5,306 bases of DNA from Mariprofundus sp. (GTDB taxonomy: Bacteria > Pseudomonadota > Zetaproteobacteria > Mariprofundales > Mariprofundaceae), in assembly GCA_030951065.1 (NCBI GenBank), contig JAUZQH010000074.1:1-5306 (forward strand). Reading direction: 5' to 3'. A program made the translations under genes and the position numbers. Below the pieces are notes generated by a model, which was not told where the DNA came from, did not search any database, and was given only the letters and a program-made list of their open reading frames with translations. Shown piece by piece: positions 1-5,306 of the stretch. Positions within the stretch are counted from its first letter, which is position 1. The number at the start of each line of letters is the position of its first letter.

Positions 1-34
1 TTAATCAGCATCTCCTTAGGGAGATGCTGATTAA
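1..34. repeat. Perfect 15-bp inverted repeat around TTAG: abutting ends of two related elements
   Basis: The first 34 bases are a perfect palindrome apart from the centre: TTAATCAGCATCTCC (1-15), TTAG (16-19), GGAGATGCTGATTAA (20-34). The right arm is identical to the left terminal repeat of the IS at 172-186. I read 1-15 as the inverted terminus of an element lying mostly upstream of the window. Bases 20-34 start the short element 20-167, and TTAG is the single target tetranucleotide between them. As DNA it could extrude a cruciform; as RNA it could form a 15-bp hairpin. The arms are seen directly; the two-element reading is inference. Confidence 0.75.
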
Positions 35-167
35 AGGCATCCTGCCTGTAATCAGTCCGCAAATGCAAAAATGCGATTTTGTATTTGCATACAAATCAAT
101 CACTTGCGTGTTTGATTTGGCAGCCCGTCCGTGGGCTGCACGGAAGCACTGACACATCAGCGCTTCC
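20..167 (+). mobile_element. Short non-autonomous IS5-type element (MITE-like), copy A, flanked by TTAG
   Basis: This 148-bp stretch has no credible gene. It begins with GGAGATGCTGATTAA, identical to the IS left end at 172-186, and finishes with ATCAGCGCTTCC, close to the IS right end (ATCAGCGCTTTC at 1316-1327). TTAG lies immediately on both sides (16-19 and 168-171), a perfect 4-bp direct repeat fitting the YTAR target preference of IS5-group elements. Inside are four consecutive small stem-loops: AGGCA/TGCCT (35-47), ATGCAAA/TTTGCAT (63-90), CAAATCAA/TTGATTTG (92-119) and GCAGCCC/GGGCTGC (120-139). Its outer parts align with the inverted copy at 1332-1411, which lacks about 70 bp of the middle. 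The neighbouring transposase could plausibly mobilise it in trans. Confidence 0.65.
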
Positions 168-171
168 TTAG

Positions 172-186
172 GGAGATGCTGATTAA
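172..186 (+). repeat. Left terminal inverted repeat of the IS
   Basis: GGAGATGCTGATTAA sits directly after TTAG. With the preceding TCCTTAG it repeats exactly over 22 bp at 13-34. Counterparts in inverted orientation occur at 1-15 (perfect), 1397-1411 (14 of 15) and, more diverged, 1313-1327. Confidence 0.7.
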
Positions 187-207
187 TTCCATCTGATATG
201 CGATAAT
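179..207 (+). promoter_or_regulatory. Possible weak transposase promoter overlapping the IS left end
   Basis: GATAAT at 202-207 matches the -10 consensus at five of six bases. CTGATT at 179-184, 17 bp upstream and inside the terminal repeat, matches -35 at only three. A weak promoter overlapping the left end is common in insertion sequences, but the -35 match is poor and this is a guess. Confidence 0.25.
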
Positions 208-236
208 ATAGCATCACATGTTAGGGGGGTAGCTTG

Positions 237-1184
237 ATGCAAGGAAGCTTTTCAGAATTGGAATATGAGTCGAAGAAGCGGAAGACTCGTCGTGAACTAT
301 TTCTGGAAGAGATGGAGTCGGTGATGCCCTGGTCGTTGCTGATGGAGGTCATTCGACCATGCTATCCACGTACTGGTGGTGTAGGTCGTCAGCCCAAGGG
401 ATTGAACAGCATGTTGCGCATCCATTGTATGCAGCACTGGTTCAATTATTCAGACCGTCAGATGGAAGATGCGTTGTATGAGATTGAAAGCATTCGCCGC
501 TTTGCAGGTTATTCGCGTGTCACTGATGCCCTTCCCGATGAAAGCACTATTCTGAAGTTCCGGCATTTACTGGAGAAGCATCATTTGACAGCGGAAATTC
601 TGAATGTGATTAACAATCACCTTGAGCAGTGCGGCATACAGGTATCCAAGGGCAGCATGGTCGATGCCACGATTATCCATGCCCCGAGTTCAACGAAGAA
701 TAGCAGTGGTACACGTGATCCTGAGATGCACCAGACCAGAAAAGGCAAGCAATGGTATTTTGGCATGAAGGTTCATGTTGGAGCTGATGTAAATTCCGGA
801 GCAGTGCATAGCGTGACAGTGACCCCGGCTAACAAAGCCGATATTGACGAGCTACCCAAACTGTTACGAGCTGAGGACGAAGTGGTATTTGCAGATGCGG
901 GTTACACCAGTGATGCATATAAAAGAGGAGCCCGTCACCTTGGCATACGCTGGTGCGTGAATGATAAACGAAAATCGAAGAAGAACCTTTCCAGTAGCCA
1001 ACGACGACGTAATCGAAAACAGTCATCGGTACGATCGCGGGTTGAGCATATTTTTCGGGTAGTCAAACGGCAGTTCGGGTTTGAAAAGACCCGTTACAGG
1101 GGGCTGGCCAAGAATGCTTCGCAGGTGAACATGCTTATGGCCCTGGCAAACATCTACATGCTCAGAAAGAGGCTGGCTGCTTGA
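237..1184 (+). CDS. IS5-family DDE transposase
   Basis: This gene encodes the transposase that cuts and rejoins the IS ends. The 315-residue length is usual for the IS5 group. An N-terminal helical DNA-binding region (about 40-125, including the LRIHCMQHWFNYSDRQMEDALYE stretch typical of the family's DUF772-like domain) precedes the RNase H-like catalytic domain. The DDE residues are all present: Asp143 in SMVDATII, Asp220 in FADAGYTS and Glu270 in RSRVEHIFRVVKRQFGF. The last also shows the R-x3-E-x6-K signature (Arg266, Glu270, Lys277). A basic stretch lies just upstream (about 244-268). A TTG at 234 could start the frame, but the G-rich Shine-Dalgarno AGGGGGG (223-229) sits 7 bases from the ATG at 237, so ATG is preferred. 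No frameshift or internal stop is seen, so the enzyme is probably functional. Confidence 0.93.
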   Translation: MQGSFSELEYESKKRKTRRELFLEEMESVMPWSLLMEVIRPCYPRTGGVGRQPKGLNSMLRIHCMQHWFNYSDRQMEDALYEIESIRRFAGYSRVTDALPDESTILKFRHLLEKHHLTAEILNVINNHLEQCGIQVSKGSMVDATIIHAPSSTKNSSGTRDPEMHQTRKGKQWYFGMKVHVGADVNSGAVHSVTVTPANKADIDELPKLLRAEDEVVFADAGYTSDAYKRGARHLGIRWCVNDKRKSKKNLSSSQRRRNRKQSSVRSRVEHIFRVVKRQFGFEKTRYRGLAKNASQVNMLMALANIYMLRKRLAA

Positions 1185-1312
1185 GGGATAAATCCGCCCA
1201 AAAAATGCCAATATGGCTATATGTGAAGCCCGATCATATCATCAGATGACTCAAATGAAGGGTTTCTGACTTACAACCGAGAATGAACGCTCAATTTCTG
1301 CATGAGGGCGAA

Positions 1313-1327
1313 TTGATCAGCGCTTTC
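1313..1327 (-). repeat. Probable right terminal inverted repeat of the IS
   Basis: TTGATCAGCGCTTTC is followed by TTAA (1328-1331). It matches the left end at 10 of 15 bases when reversed. It is closer to the right end of the short element (ATCAGCGCTTCC, 156-167), which supports a distinct right-end sequence type. The element boundary is inferred, not proven. Confidence 0.55.
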
Positions 1328-1331
1328 TTAA

Positions 1332-1411
1332 GGCAGTGCTGCTGTGTCAGTCTTCCGTGCAGGCCATCGACGGACTGATTTTTGCCAGGATGGCAATAAA
1401 TCAGCATCTCC
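1332..1411 (-). mobile_element. Short non-autonomous IS5-type element, copy B, inverted
   Basis: Reverse-complemented, this 80-bp segment begins GGAGATGCTGATTTA and runs through ATCAGTCCG, then CCTGCACGGAAG and ACTGACACA. These blocks occur in the same order in copy A (20-167). It ends in a degenerate right terminus (GCAGCACTGCC). Flanks are TTAA (1328-1331) and CTAA (1412-1415), both YTAR-like but not identical. It lacks the central insert of copy A and has no coding capacity. It keeps a small hairpin, TGCCA-GGA-TGGCA (1383-1395), at the position where copy A has AGGCA-TCC-TGCCT. With copy A it leaves the IS between two inverted relatives. Confidence 0.6.
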
Positions 1412-1430
1412 CTAAGTACAAACCAGCCGC

Positions 1431-1461
1431 CCTGATCAGGCATCCGGACTGAAACGGATGC
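1431..1461. repeat. Two adjacent small inverted repeats downstream of nnrS
   Basis: A perfect 10-bp palindrome CCTGATCAGG (1431-1440) adjoins, sharing one base, a stem-loop GCATCCG (1440-1446) / CGGATGC (1455-1461) with an 8-base loop. They lie about 85-115 bp beyond the nnrS stop and could contribute to 3'-end formation. Neither is followed by a T-run on the minus strand, so I do not call an intrinsic terminator. The rest of 1416-1544 shows no gene. Confidence 0.35.
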
Positions 1462-1544
1462 AGCCTCAGGTATGATGTATTATTGTAGATGTGCGCCCAC
1501 CTTTGCAACGGACCAGCATCAAAGACCATTTACTTTAACCCGGC

Positions 1545-2741
1545 TTAACCCCATCGACCATCTATGCGCGGGCGTATTAAAATATGTGTATAGAGATACA
1601 AAAACAAAGCAAATACTGCCATCCAGAGCCCTTGTGATATGCCGACCCATAGATGGTAGTGCTCGTTTGAAATCAGAGGAAAAATCACACGCACTACCGC
1701 ACTGGCACACAGCAAAAGGAACATCAACCCTACGCCGGCTGGAGGCTGATTGATGTCTCGTCCGGTATGGCCCAGTGAGATGCGCGACATCATACCCAGC
1801 GTCATCATGCCTATACCACCGACTGTAAAGGCGTGAACCGCCAGCGAAGGTGAAATACCAGCCATAAATGCAGCAAACTTCAATGCGAAGCCAAGGATGA
1901 CCCAGGCATAAGCCAGGTACAGTATCCATAACAACGGTTTGCTCCAGATACCATGCGTGTACCAACCCCACAACCGGATACTGTGCAACAAACACAGGAT
2001 AGCAGCCAACCATGCCGTCAGAGCCGGTTGGGAAAAGAAAATGTCTGCAATTGCAAACACCAGAAACAACAGAAAGCAGGCAATGTCTACCCACCTGCGA
2101 TTGTTCAGACTCACTGCGTATCCTACGCCCCGTTCAATAAACATCGGCATCACCCGACGAGACAACACCAGAATCAGGGACAGAATCATATACAGGCCGA
2201 TAAACAAACCGATGCGTTGTCCATCGTGAAACAAACCGAACAAACCCAGCGCATAGATCACATTGCCGATCAGGAAAAAATAAAGCTTGGATATTACACC
2301 CATATTCTTCCACAGCCTGGCCCGGACTACCGGCACAGTCAGAGCCACAGATAAATAGATAATAAACAGATTATCCAGCAATACTGAAGCGATCAGAGCC
2401 TGTGATCCTGGCATCAACGCAAGAATTCGGGCCAGTATCCACAGCAGTATCAATATCTGCAGTGGCAAACCATGCAAGGTTTGCATATTGGTCCAGTTTC
2501 TGACGGCGGTGAGCAGGAAGCCTGCAATGACTGCCAACGCATAACCATAAATCATTTCATGGGCATGCCAGTCTATGGGCAGAACAGTGACCGGCAGCAG
2601 TCGGGTGTTAAATACTAGCTCGGTCATCCAGATAGCCATACTGATAATAGCCAGCAATGCAGCAACGAGAAAAAATGGCCGAAAGCCCAGCCTGAATAAC
2701 ACCCATTCTCCGTCTTCCGGTTTATGCACTCCAACATTCAT
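1545..2741 (-). CDS. nnrS: NnrS family membrane protein (NO-stress associated)
   Basis: The 398-residue, highly hydrophobic protein has about twelve membrane segments and the usual family length. NnrS proteins are heme- and copper-containing inner-membrane proteins linked to nitric oxide tolerance and denitrification; their exact biochemical role is not settled. Family hallmarks seen here are LFRLGFRPFF (15-24) before the first helix, WHAHEMIYGYALAVIAGF (58-75, His59 and His61) with LLTAVRNWT, LSRRVMPMFIERG (193-205), and HAFTVGGIGMMTLGMMSR (303-320) followed by SLGHTGR (His325). The conserved histidines are likely metal or heme ligands. The ATG at 2741 is preceded by AAGGAA (2750-2755) at 8 bases, a good ribosome binding site. 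It is divergent from ccoN and appears monocistronic in this window; an NsrR-like site lies about 107 bp upstream. The frame is intact, and the mobile block starts 130 bp past its stop. Confidence 0.93.
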   Translation of the reverse strand: MNVGVHKPEDGEWVLFRLGFRPFFLVAALLAIISMAIWMTELVFNTRLLPVTVLPIDWHAHEMIYGYALAVIAGFLLTAVRNWTNMQTLHGLPLQILILLWILARILALMPGSQALIASVLLDNLFIIYLSVALTVPVVRARLWKNMGVISKLYFFLIGNVIYALGLFGLFHDGQRIGLFIGLYMILSLILVLSRRVMPMFIERGVGYAVSLNNRRWVDIACFLLFLVFAIADIFFSQPALTAWLAAILCLLHSIRLWGWYTHGIWSKPLLWILYLAYAWVILGFALKFAAFMAGISPSLAVHAFTVGGIGMMTLGMMSRISLGHTGRDINQPPAGVGLMFLLLCASAVVRVIFPLISNEHYHLWVGISQGLWMAVFALFLYLYTHILIRPRIDGRWG

Positions 2742-2827
2742 CTCTATAATTCCTTTATGCTCTACAGAGTCTTTCTCTATTTTCCGAAACAGTTCATCCC
2801 AGAGATTCCACGCCGGTTAAAATCCGG

Positions 2828-2833
2828 ATAATA
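2828..2833 (-). promoter_or_regulatory. Candidate -10 element of nnrS
   Basis: On the minus strand this reads TATTAT, five of six matches to TATAAT, and would give a leader of about 80 nt before the nnrS ATG. No good -35 lies 16-18 bp upstream. That region falls within the NsrR-like palindrome, the geometry expected of a promoter repressed by steric exclusion. The hexamer is common in AT-rich DNA, so confidence is modest. Confidence 0.4.
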
Positions 2834-2847
2834 GCTACTGCCCAATA

Positions 2848-2870
2848 AAAATATACTTAAAATACATCTT
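2848..2870. promoter_or_regulatory. Candidate NsrR operator between nnrS and ccoN
   Basis: NsrR is an Fe-S repressor that senses NO. Its established proteobacterial site is two 11-bp inverted halves, AAGATGYATTT and AAATRCATCTT, separated by one base. Here the right half is a perfect AAATACATCTT (2860-2870). The left half, AAAATATACTT (2848-2858), matches at 8 of 11, so 19 of the 22 specified bases agree. The site overlaps the expected -35 of nnrS, a gene that is a known NsrR target in other bacteria. It lies about 100 bp upstream of the ccoN start, so an effect on ccoN is possible but less likely. No nsrR gene is visible in the window. Confidence 0.65.
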
Positions 2871-2956
2871 GGGCTCCATACTTCCAGTTGATCTCAAAAA
2901 TATATTTACAATATTTTTTTAACAACTAGTATTGTGAACGTATTTTAATAAATCCC

Positions 2957-2962
2957 AGGAGG
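2957..2962 (+). promoter_or_regulatory. Shine-Dalgarno AGGAGG that decides the ccoN start
   Basis: A perfect AGGAGG ends at 2962, so it overlaps the GTG at 2962 and cannot serve it. It lies 8 bases before the GTG at 2971, ideal spacing. The next ATG in frame (3007) has no comparable site. Confidence 0.85.
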
Positions 2963-2970
2963 TGGAGACA

Positions 2971-4392
2971 GTGGTCGGAAATGCCCCGGAAAATCCCAAC
3001 TACAATATGGCAATCGTCAAAGCATTTGCAGTTTGTGCAGTGGTTTATCTTGTTGTCGGTGCGTTGGTGGGCGATATTATTGCATGGCAATTATCGTTCC
3101 CCTCGCTTAATCTGAATGAATACCTGAGCTTCGGTCGTTTGCGCCCCTTGCATACCAATGCGGTGATTTTCGCATTTGGTGGTTGCACGTTGATGGCAAC
3201 AGCATTTTACGTGGTGCAGCGCACCTGTGCGGTACCGTTATGGAGCGATAAACTGGCATGGTTTACCTTCTGGGGCTGGAATCTGATTATTGTCTGTGCA
3301 GTGATTTCCTTCCCGATGGGCTGGACCCAGGGCAAGGAATATGCCGAACTGGAATGGCCGGTTGATATTCTGATCGCAGTGGTCTGGCTCTCTTATATGT
3401 TTAATTTCGTGATGACCATCGCCAACAGAAAAACCTCGCACATCTATGTGGCCAACTGGTTTTTCCTCGGCATGATGATCATGATCACCTATCTGCATGT
3501 GGTCAATTCTCTGGCCATACCTGTCACCATGACCCACTCCTACTCGTTATTCTCCGGCGTACATGACGCCATGATTCAATGGTGGTGGGGTCATAACGCG
3601 GTGGGCTTCTTCCTGACCGCAGGCTTCCTCGGCATTATGTATTACTTCATCCCCAAACAGGCTGATTTACCGATTTACTCGTATCGCTTATCGGTGCTGC
3701 ATTTCTGGGCTCTGATGTTCGGTTATGTATGGCTCGGCGCGCATCATTTGCAATACACCGCCCTGCCTGACTGGGCCGGTTCGCTTGGTGCGGCTGTGTC
3801 GATTGCCATGATTATTCCATCCTGGGGTGGTGCCATTAACGGTTTGATGACGCTGTCCGGCGCATGGAACAAGCTGCGTGATGATTACGTTCTGCGTTTC
3901 ATGGTTGTATCGCTGGCCTTCTATGCCATGTCGACCTTCGAAGGGCCTGTCATGGCGCTCAAGACAGTGAATGCGCTGTCTCACTACACCGACTGGACGA
4001 TCGGGCATGTGCATTCCGGCGCACTCGGCTGGGTGGCAATGGTATCGATCGGAGCCATCTATCATCTGGTGCCGCGATTATGGAAAACAGATATCCATTC
4101 CGTACCGCTGGTCAACAGCCACTTCTGGATTCATACCATCGGGACGGTAATTTATATCTGTGCGATGTGGGTGTCCGGTATTATGCAAGGCCTGATGTGG
4201 CGCGCCACGGATGACTACGGCAATCTGGTATATACCTTTGCTGAAACCGTTGTGGCCATGCATCCTTATTATGTATTGCGTGCAACAGGCGGCGTGCTGG
4301 TGCTGCTGGGTGCGCTGATCATGTTGTATAACATTGTGATGACCATAAAGGGTAGCAGCAGTCAACCAACGACAGCTGCGGCACGGGCATAG
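2971..4392 (+). CDS. ccoN: cbb3-type cytochrome c oxidase subunit I (CcoN)
   Basis: This is the catalytic heme-copper subunit that reduces O2 to water and pumps protons in the inner membrane. From the GTG at 2971 it has 473 residues, about the family length, with roughly twelve membrane helices. Ligands visible in this numbering: His61 ([11 protein letters not shown]) and His348 for low-spin heme b; His346 for high-spin heme b3 ([12 protein letters not shown]); His208 ([10 protein letters not shown]), His258 and His259 (WLGAHHLQY) for CuB. Tyr252 (MFGYVWLG) is the expected partner for the His-Tyr crosslink, and Glu324 ([11 protein letters not shown]) is the conserved acidic residue by the active site. 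All are one position later than in my recollection of Pseudomonas stutzeri CcoN. The longer frame from 2962 adds three residues but lacks a usable ribosome site. ccoO follows after 9 nt. No defect is seen. Confidence 0.97.
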   Translation: MVGNAPENPNYNMAIVKAFAVCAVVYLVVGALVGDIIAWQLSFPSLNLNEYLSFGRLRPLHTNAVIFAFGGCTLMATAFYVVQRTCAVPLWSDKLAWFTFWGWNLIIVCAVISFPMGWTQGKEYAELEWPVDILIAVVWLSYMFNFVMTIANRKTSHIYVANWFFLGMMIMITYLHVVNSLAIPVTMTHSYSLFSGVHDAMIQWWWGHNAVGFFLTAGFLGIMYYFIPKQADLPIYSYRLSVLHFWALMFGYVWLGAHHLQYTALPDWAGSLGAAVSIAMIIPSWGGAINGLMTLSGAWNKLRDDYVLRFMVVSLAFYAMSTFEGPVMALKTVNALSHYTDWTIGHVHSGALGWVAMVSIGAIYHLVPRLWKTDIHSVPLVNSHFWIHTIGTVIYICAMWVSGIMQGLMWRATDDYGNLVYTFAETVVAMHPYYVLRATGGVLVLLGALIMLYNIVMTIKGSSSQPTTAAARA

Positions 4393-4401
4393 GGGGCGCA
4401 T

Positions 4402-5043
4402 ATGTCATTCCAGGAAAAACTCGAAAAGAATATCTGGGGTTTGATTTTCATGGTTGCCGTTGTGGTATCTATCGGTGGCATCGTGGAAATCGTGCCGCTG
4501 TTTTACCTTGATAATACCATTGAAAAGCTGACCAAGGAGGAAGACAGCATTCGTCCTTATACTGCCCTTGAGCAGGAAGGCCGGGATATTTATGTCCGTG
4601 AAGGCTGTTATTTATGCCACTCGCAGATGATCCGCCCGTTCCGAGATGAAAAGGAACGTTATGGTCATTACTCGCTGGCGGCTGAATCAAAATATGATCA
4701 CCCGTTCCAGTGGGGCTCCAAACGTACCGGACCTGATCTGGCTCGCGTTGGCAAAAAATATTCCAACGAATGGCACAGACAACATCTGCGGGCACCGCGC
4801 TCGCTGGTACCTGAGTCGGTGATGCCGAACTATGCATTTCTTGAAGATCACACCATTGATGATTCGCTGACCGAGAGGAAGCTGCGAGCGCTGGCCATGG
4901 TCGGCGTACCCTATACCGAAGCTGATTTCGCCGGTGCTGCGGCGGCGGTGCGCGGAAAAACAGAAATGGATGCTATCATCGCCTATCTCCAGGTGCTGGG
5001 TACGATGGTGAAATTCGAACCCGGGAAGGATTATCGTGAATAG
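4402..5043 (+). CDS. ccoO: cbb3-type cytochrome c oxidase subunit II, monoheme cytochrome c (CcoO)
   Basis: CcoO is a membrane-anchored c-type cytochrome that passes electrons from CcoP or soluble donors toward the hemes of CcoN. The 213-residue protein has one N-terminal membrane anchor (about 12-36) and a periplasmic domain. The domain carries a single heme-binding motif, CYLCH (Cys69, Cys72, His73), within [13 protein letters not shown], a stretch characteristic of the family. The likely axial methionine is Met141 in [11 protein letters not shown]. The [18 protein letters not shown] segment (108-125) is also typical. The ATG at 4402 is served by AGGGGG (4391-4396), which overlaps the ccoN stop codon, so the two genes are probably translationally coupled. 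Its last 8 nt overlap ccoQ. Confidence 0.97.
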   Translation: MSFQEKLEKNIWGLIFMVAVVVSIGGIVEIVPLFYLDNTIEKLTKEEDSIRPYTALEQEGRDIYVREGCYLCHSQMIRPFRDEKERYGHYSLAAESKYDHPFQWGSKRTGPDLARVGKKYSNEWHRQHLRAPRSLVPESVMPNYAFLEDHTIDDSLTERKLRALAMVGVPYTEADFAGAAAAVRGKTEMDAIIAYLQVLGTMVKFEPGKDYRE

Positions 5044-5272
5044 TATCTACGAATTTTTCTCAACCGACTGGGAGGCCATGACACATGCCGACTGGGCAGG
5101 CCTGATTATCGTACTCGTGCTCACTGTGCTGATGATTGGTCTCTATGTCTGGGTGTTCAAACCGGCCAATCGCGATCACTTCGAGCAATACCGTGATTTT
5201 GTAAATGATGATTCTATAGATAAAAACAGTGAGGATATGAAGAGGGAGGTTGGACATGGCCAAACAAAATAA
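5036..5272 (+). CDS. ccoQ: cbb3-type cytochrome oxidase small subunit (CcoQ)
   Basis: CcoQ is a small non-heme subunit that stabilises the cbb3 complex, notably its association with CcoP. This 78-residue protein has an amphipathic start, one membrane helix (about 21-41, [19 protein letters not shown]) and a cytosolic tail beginning [19 protein letters not shown]. The pattern of aromatic, Lys/Arg-Pro and acidic residues is seen across CcoQ proteins. It is somewhat longer than many homologues because the charged tail continues about 19 residues past VNDD. The start is GTG at 5036, 5 bases after AAGGA (5026-5030). It overlaps ccoO by 8 nt and ccoP by 17 nt. Identification rests on topology, motif and position in the operon, since the family is weakly conserved. 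Confidence 0.9.
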   Translation: MNSIYEFFSTDWEAMTHADWAGLIIVLVLTVLMIGLYVWVFKPANRDHFEQYRDFVNDDSIDKNSEDMKREVGHGQTK

Positions 5273-5306
5273 GCCGCAACATGCCCCGGATACGGGCCAC
5301 GAGTGG
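5256..5306 (+). CDS. ccoP: cbb3-type cytochrome c oxidase diheme subunit III (CcoP), 5' end only
   Basis: Only 17 codons are present before the window ends. The ATG at 5256 lies 6 bases after GGAGG (5245-5249). The peptide ends DTGHEW, matching the conserved N-terminal TGHEWDGI region of CcoP just before its first membrane helix. CcoP normally carries two c-type hemes and accepts electrons from the cytochrome pool; those parts are outside the window. The start lies inside ccoQ (17-nt overlap), which indicates coupled translation. Confidence 0.9.
   Translation, partial: MAKQNKPQHAPDTGHEW

Larger units (their letters stand above)
172..1327 (+). mobile_element. IS5-family insertion sequence, apparently complete (about 1.16 kb)
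   Basis: The element contains one full-length DDE transposase gene. The proposed ends are GGAGATGCTGATTAA (172-186) and TTGATCAGCGCTTTC (1313-1327). The right end, reverse-complemented, matches the left at 10 of 15 positions, and all differences are transitions. Flanking tetranucleotides are TTAG (168-171) and TTAA (1328-1331), both of the YTAR type used by the IS5 group but not identical. The resulting length is normal for that group. A weak subterminal inverted similarity also exists: CATCTGATATG at 190-200 against the complement of 1235-1248. An alternative reading puts the outer ends at 20 and 1411, with the flanking repeats as long terminal regions. I prefer the shorter element because TTAG directly repeats around 20-167. 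Confidence 0.7.

Noticed and set aside
5..217. Minus-strand 70-codon open frame across the short element
   Set aside because: It spans element A and the IS left end, has no ribosome site I trust, and its peptide is read through terminal repeats and hairpins.
20..1411. One large IS with long terminal repeats, or a composite transposon
   Set aside because: The short elements have their own end pairs, and TTAG directly repeats around copy A, while 16-19 (TTAG) and 1412-1415 (CTAA) are not a direct repeat. Separate elements fit better, though this is not excluded.
1440..1461. Hairpin GCATCCG/CGGATGC as an intrinsic terminator of nnrS
   Set aside because: The 7-bp stem has no T-run on the minus strand after it and lies about 85 bp past the stop codon. 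It is kept only as an inverted repeat.
1472..1753. Plus-strand 93-codon open frame
   Set aside because: Most of it lies antisense to the end of nnrS, it has no recognisable motif or good ribosome site, and it is best explained as a shadow frame.
1519..2094. Minus-strand 191-codon open frame overlapping nnrS
   Set aside because: It lies in another frame within nnrS, whose own frame has full family motifs. Its Cys/Arg/Tyr-rich composition is typical of an out-of-frame reading.
2888..2901. FNR-like site TTGATCTCAAAAAT upstream of ccoN
   Set aside because: The first half TTGAT is perfect, but the second half matches ATCAA at only two of five bases. FNR/ANR control of ccoN is common in the family, so it stays possible, but this site alone is too weak to call.
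2919..2946. ccoN promoter TTAACA (2919-2924), 16 bp, TATTTT (2941-2946)
   Set aside because: The -35 is good but the -10 matches only four of six. The transcript would begin only a few bases before the Shine-Dalgarno site. The whole stretch is AT-rich, so such matches are expected by chance.

Overview
The window looks like a chromosomal segment of a proteobacterium with microaerobic respiration. The evidence is a ccoNOQP operon for cbb3-type cytochrome c oxidase beside an nnrS-family gene. I cannot fix the class from sequence alone; a gamma- or zetaproteobacterium would fit, but this is a guess.

Layout. (1) Bases 1-1415 are a block of mobile DNA: one apparently intact IS5-family insertion sequence (172-1327, transposase 237-1184) with a short non-autonomous relative on each side (20-167 and 1332-1411) and the terminus of a fourth element at 1-15. 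Neighbouring elements appear to share a single YTAR-type tetranucleotide (TTAG, TTAG, TTAA, CTAA), as if each inserted at the edge of the previous one. (2) Bases 1416-1544 are a short non-coding spacer holding two small inverted repeats. (3) nnrS lies on the minus strand (2741-1545) and encodes a polytopic membrane protein of the family tied to nitric oxide stress and denitrification. (4) The 229-bp divergent region 2742-2970 holds the regulatory DNA, including a strong NsrR-like palindrome at 2848-2870 placed over the probable -35 region of nnrS. (5) ccoN, ccoO and ccoQ follow on the plus strand, then the first 17 codons of ccoP, which the window edge cuts.

How the genes fit together. CcoN (heme-copper catalytic subunit), CcoO (monoheme cytochrome c), CcoQ (small one-helix subunit) and CcoP (cytochrome c, truncated here) form a proton-pumping, high-affinity terminal oxidase. 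NO inhibits heme-copper oxidases, so a divergently transcribed nnrS with an NsrR-like site makes biological sense as an NO-stress gene next to an NO-sensitive enzyme. The cco genes are tightly packed: 9 nt between ccoN and ccoO, an 8-nt overlap for ccoO/ccoQ and a 17-nt overlap for ccoQ/ccoP. This suggests one transcript with translational coupling.

The least ordinary part is the mobile block, where the short elements carry small hairpins, one of them preserved by paired base changes between copies. I see no CRISPR array, tRNA, rRNA or wholly unknown gene system.
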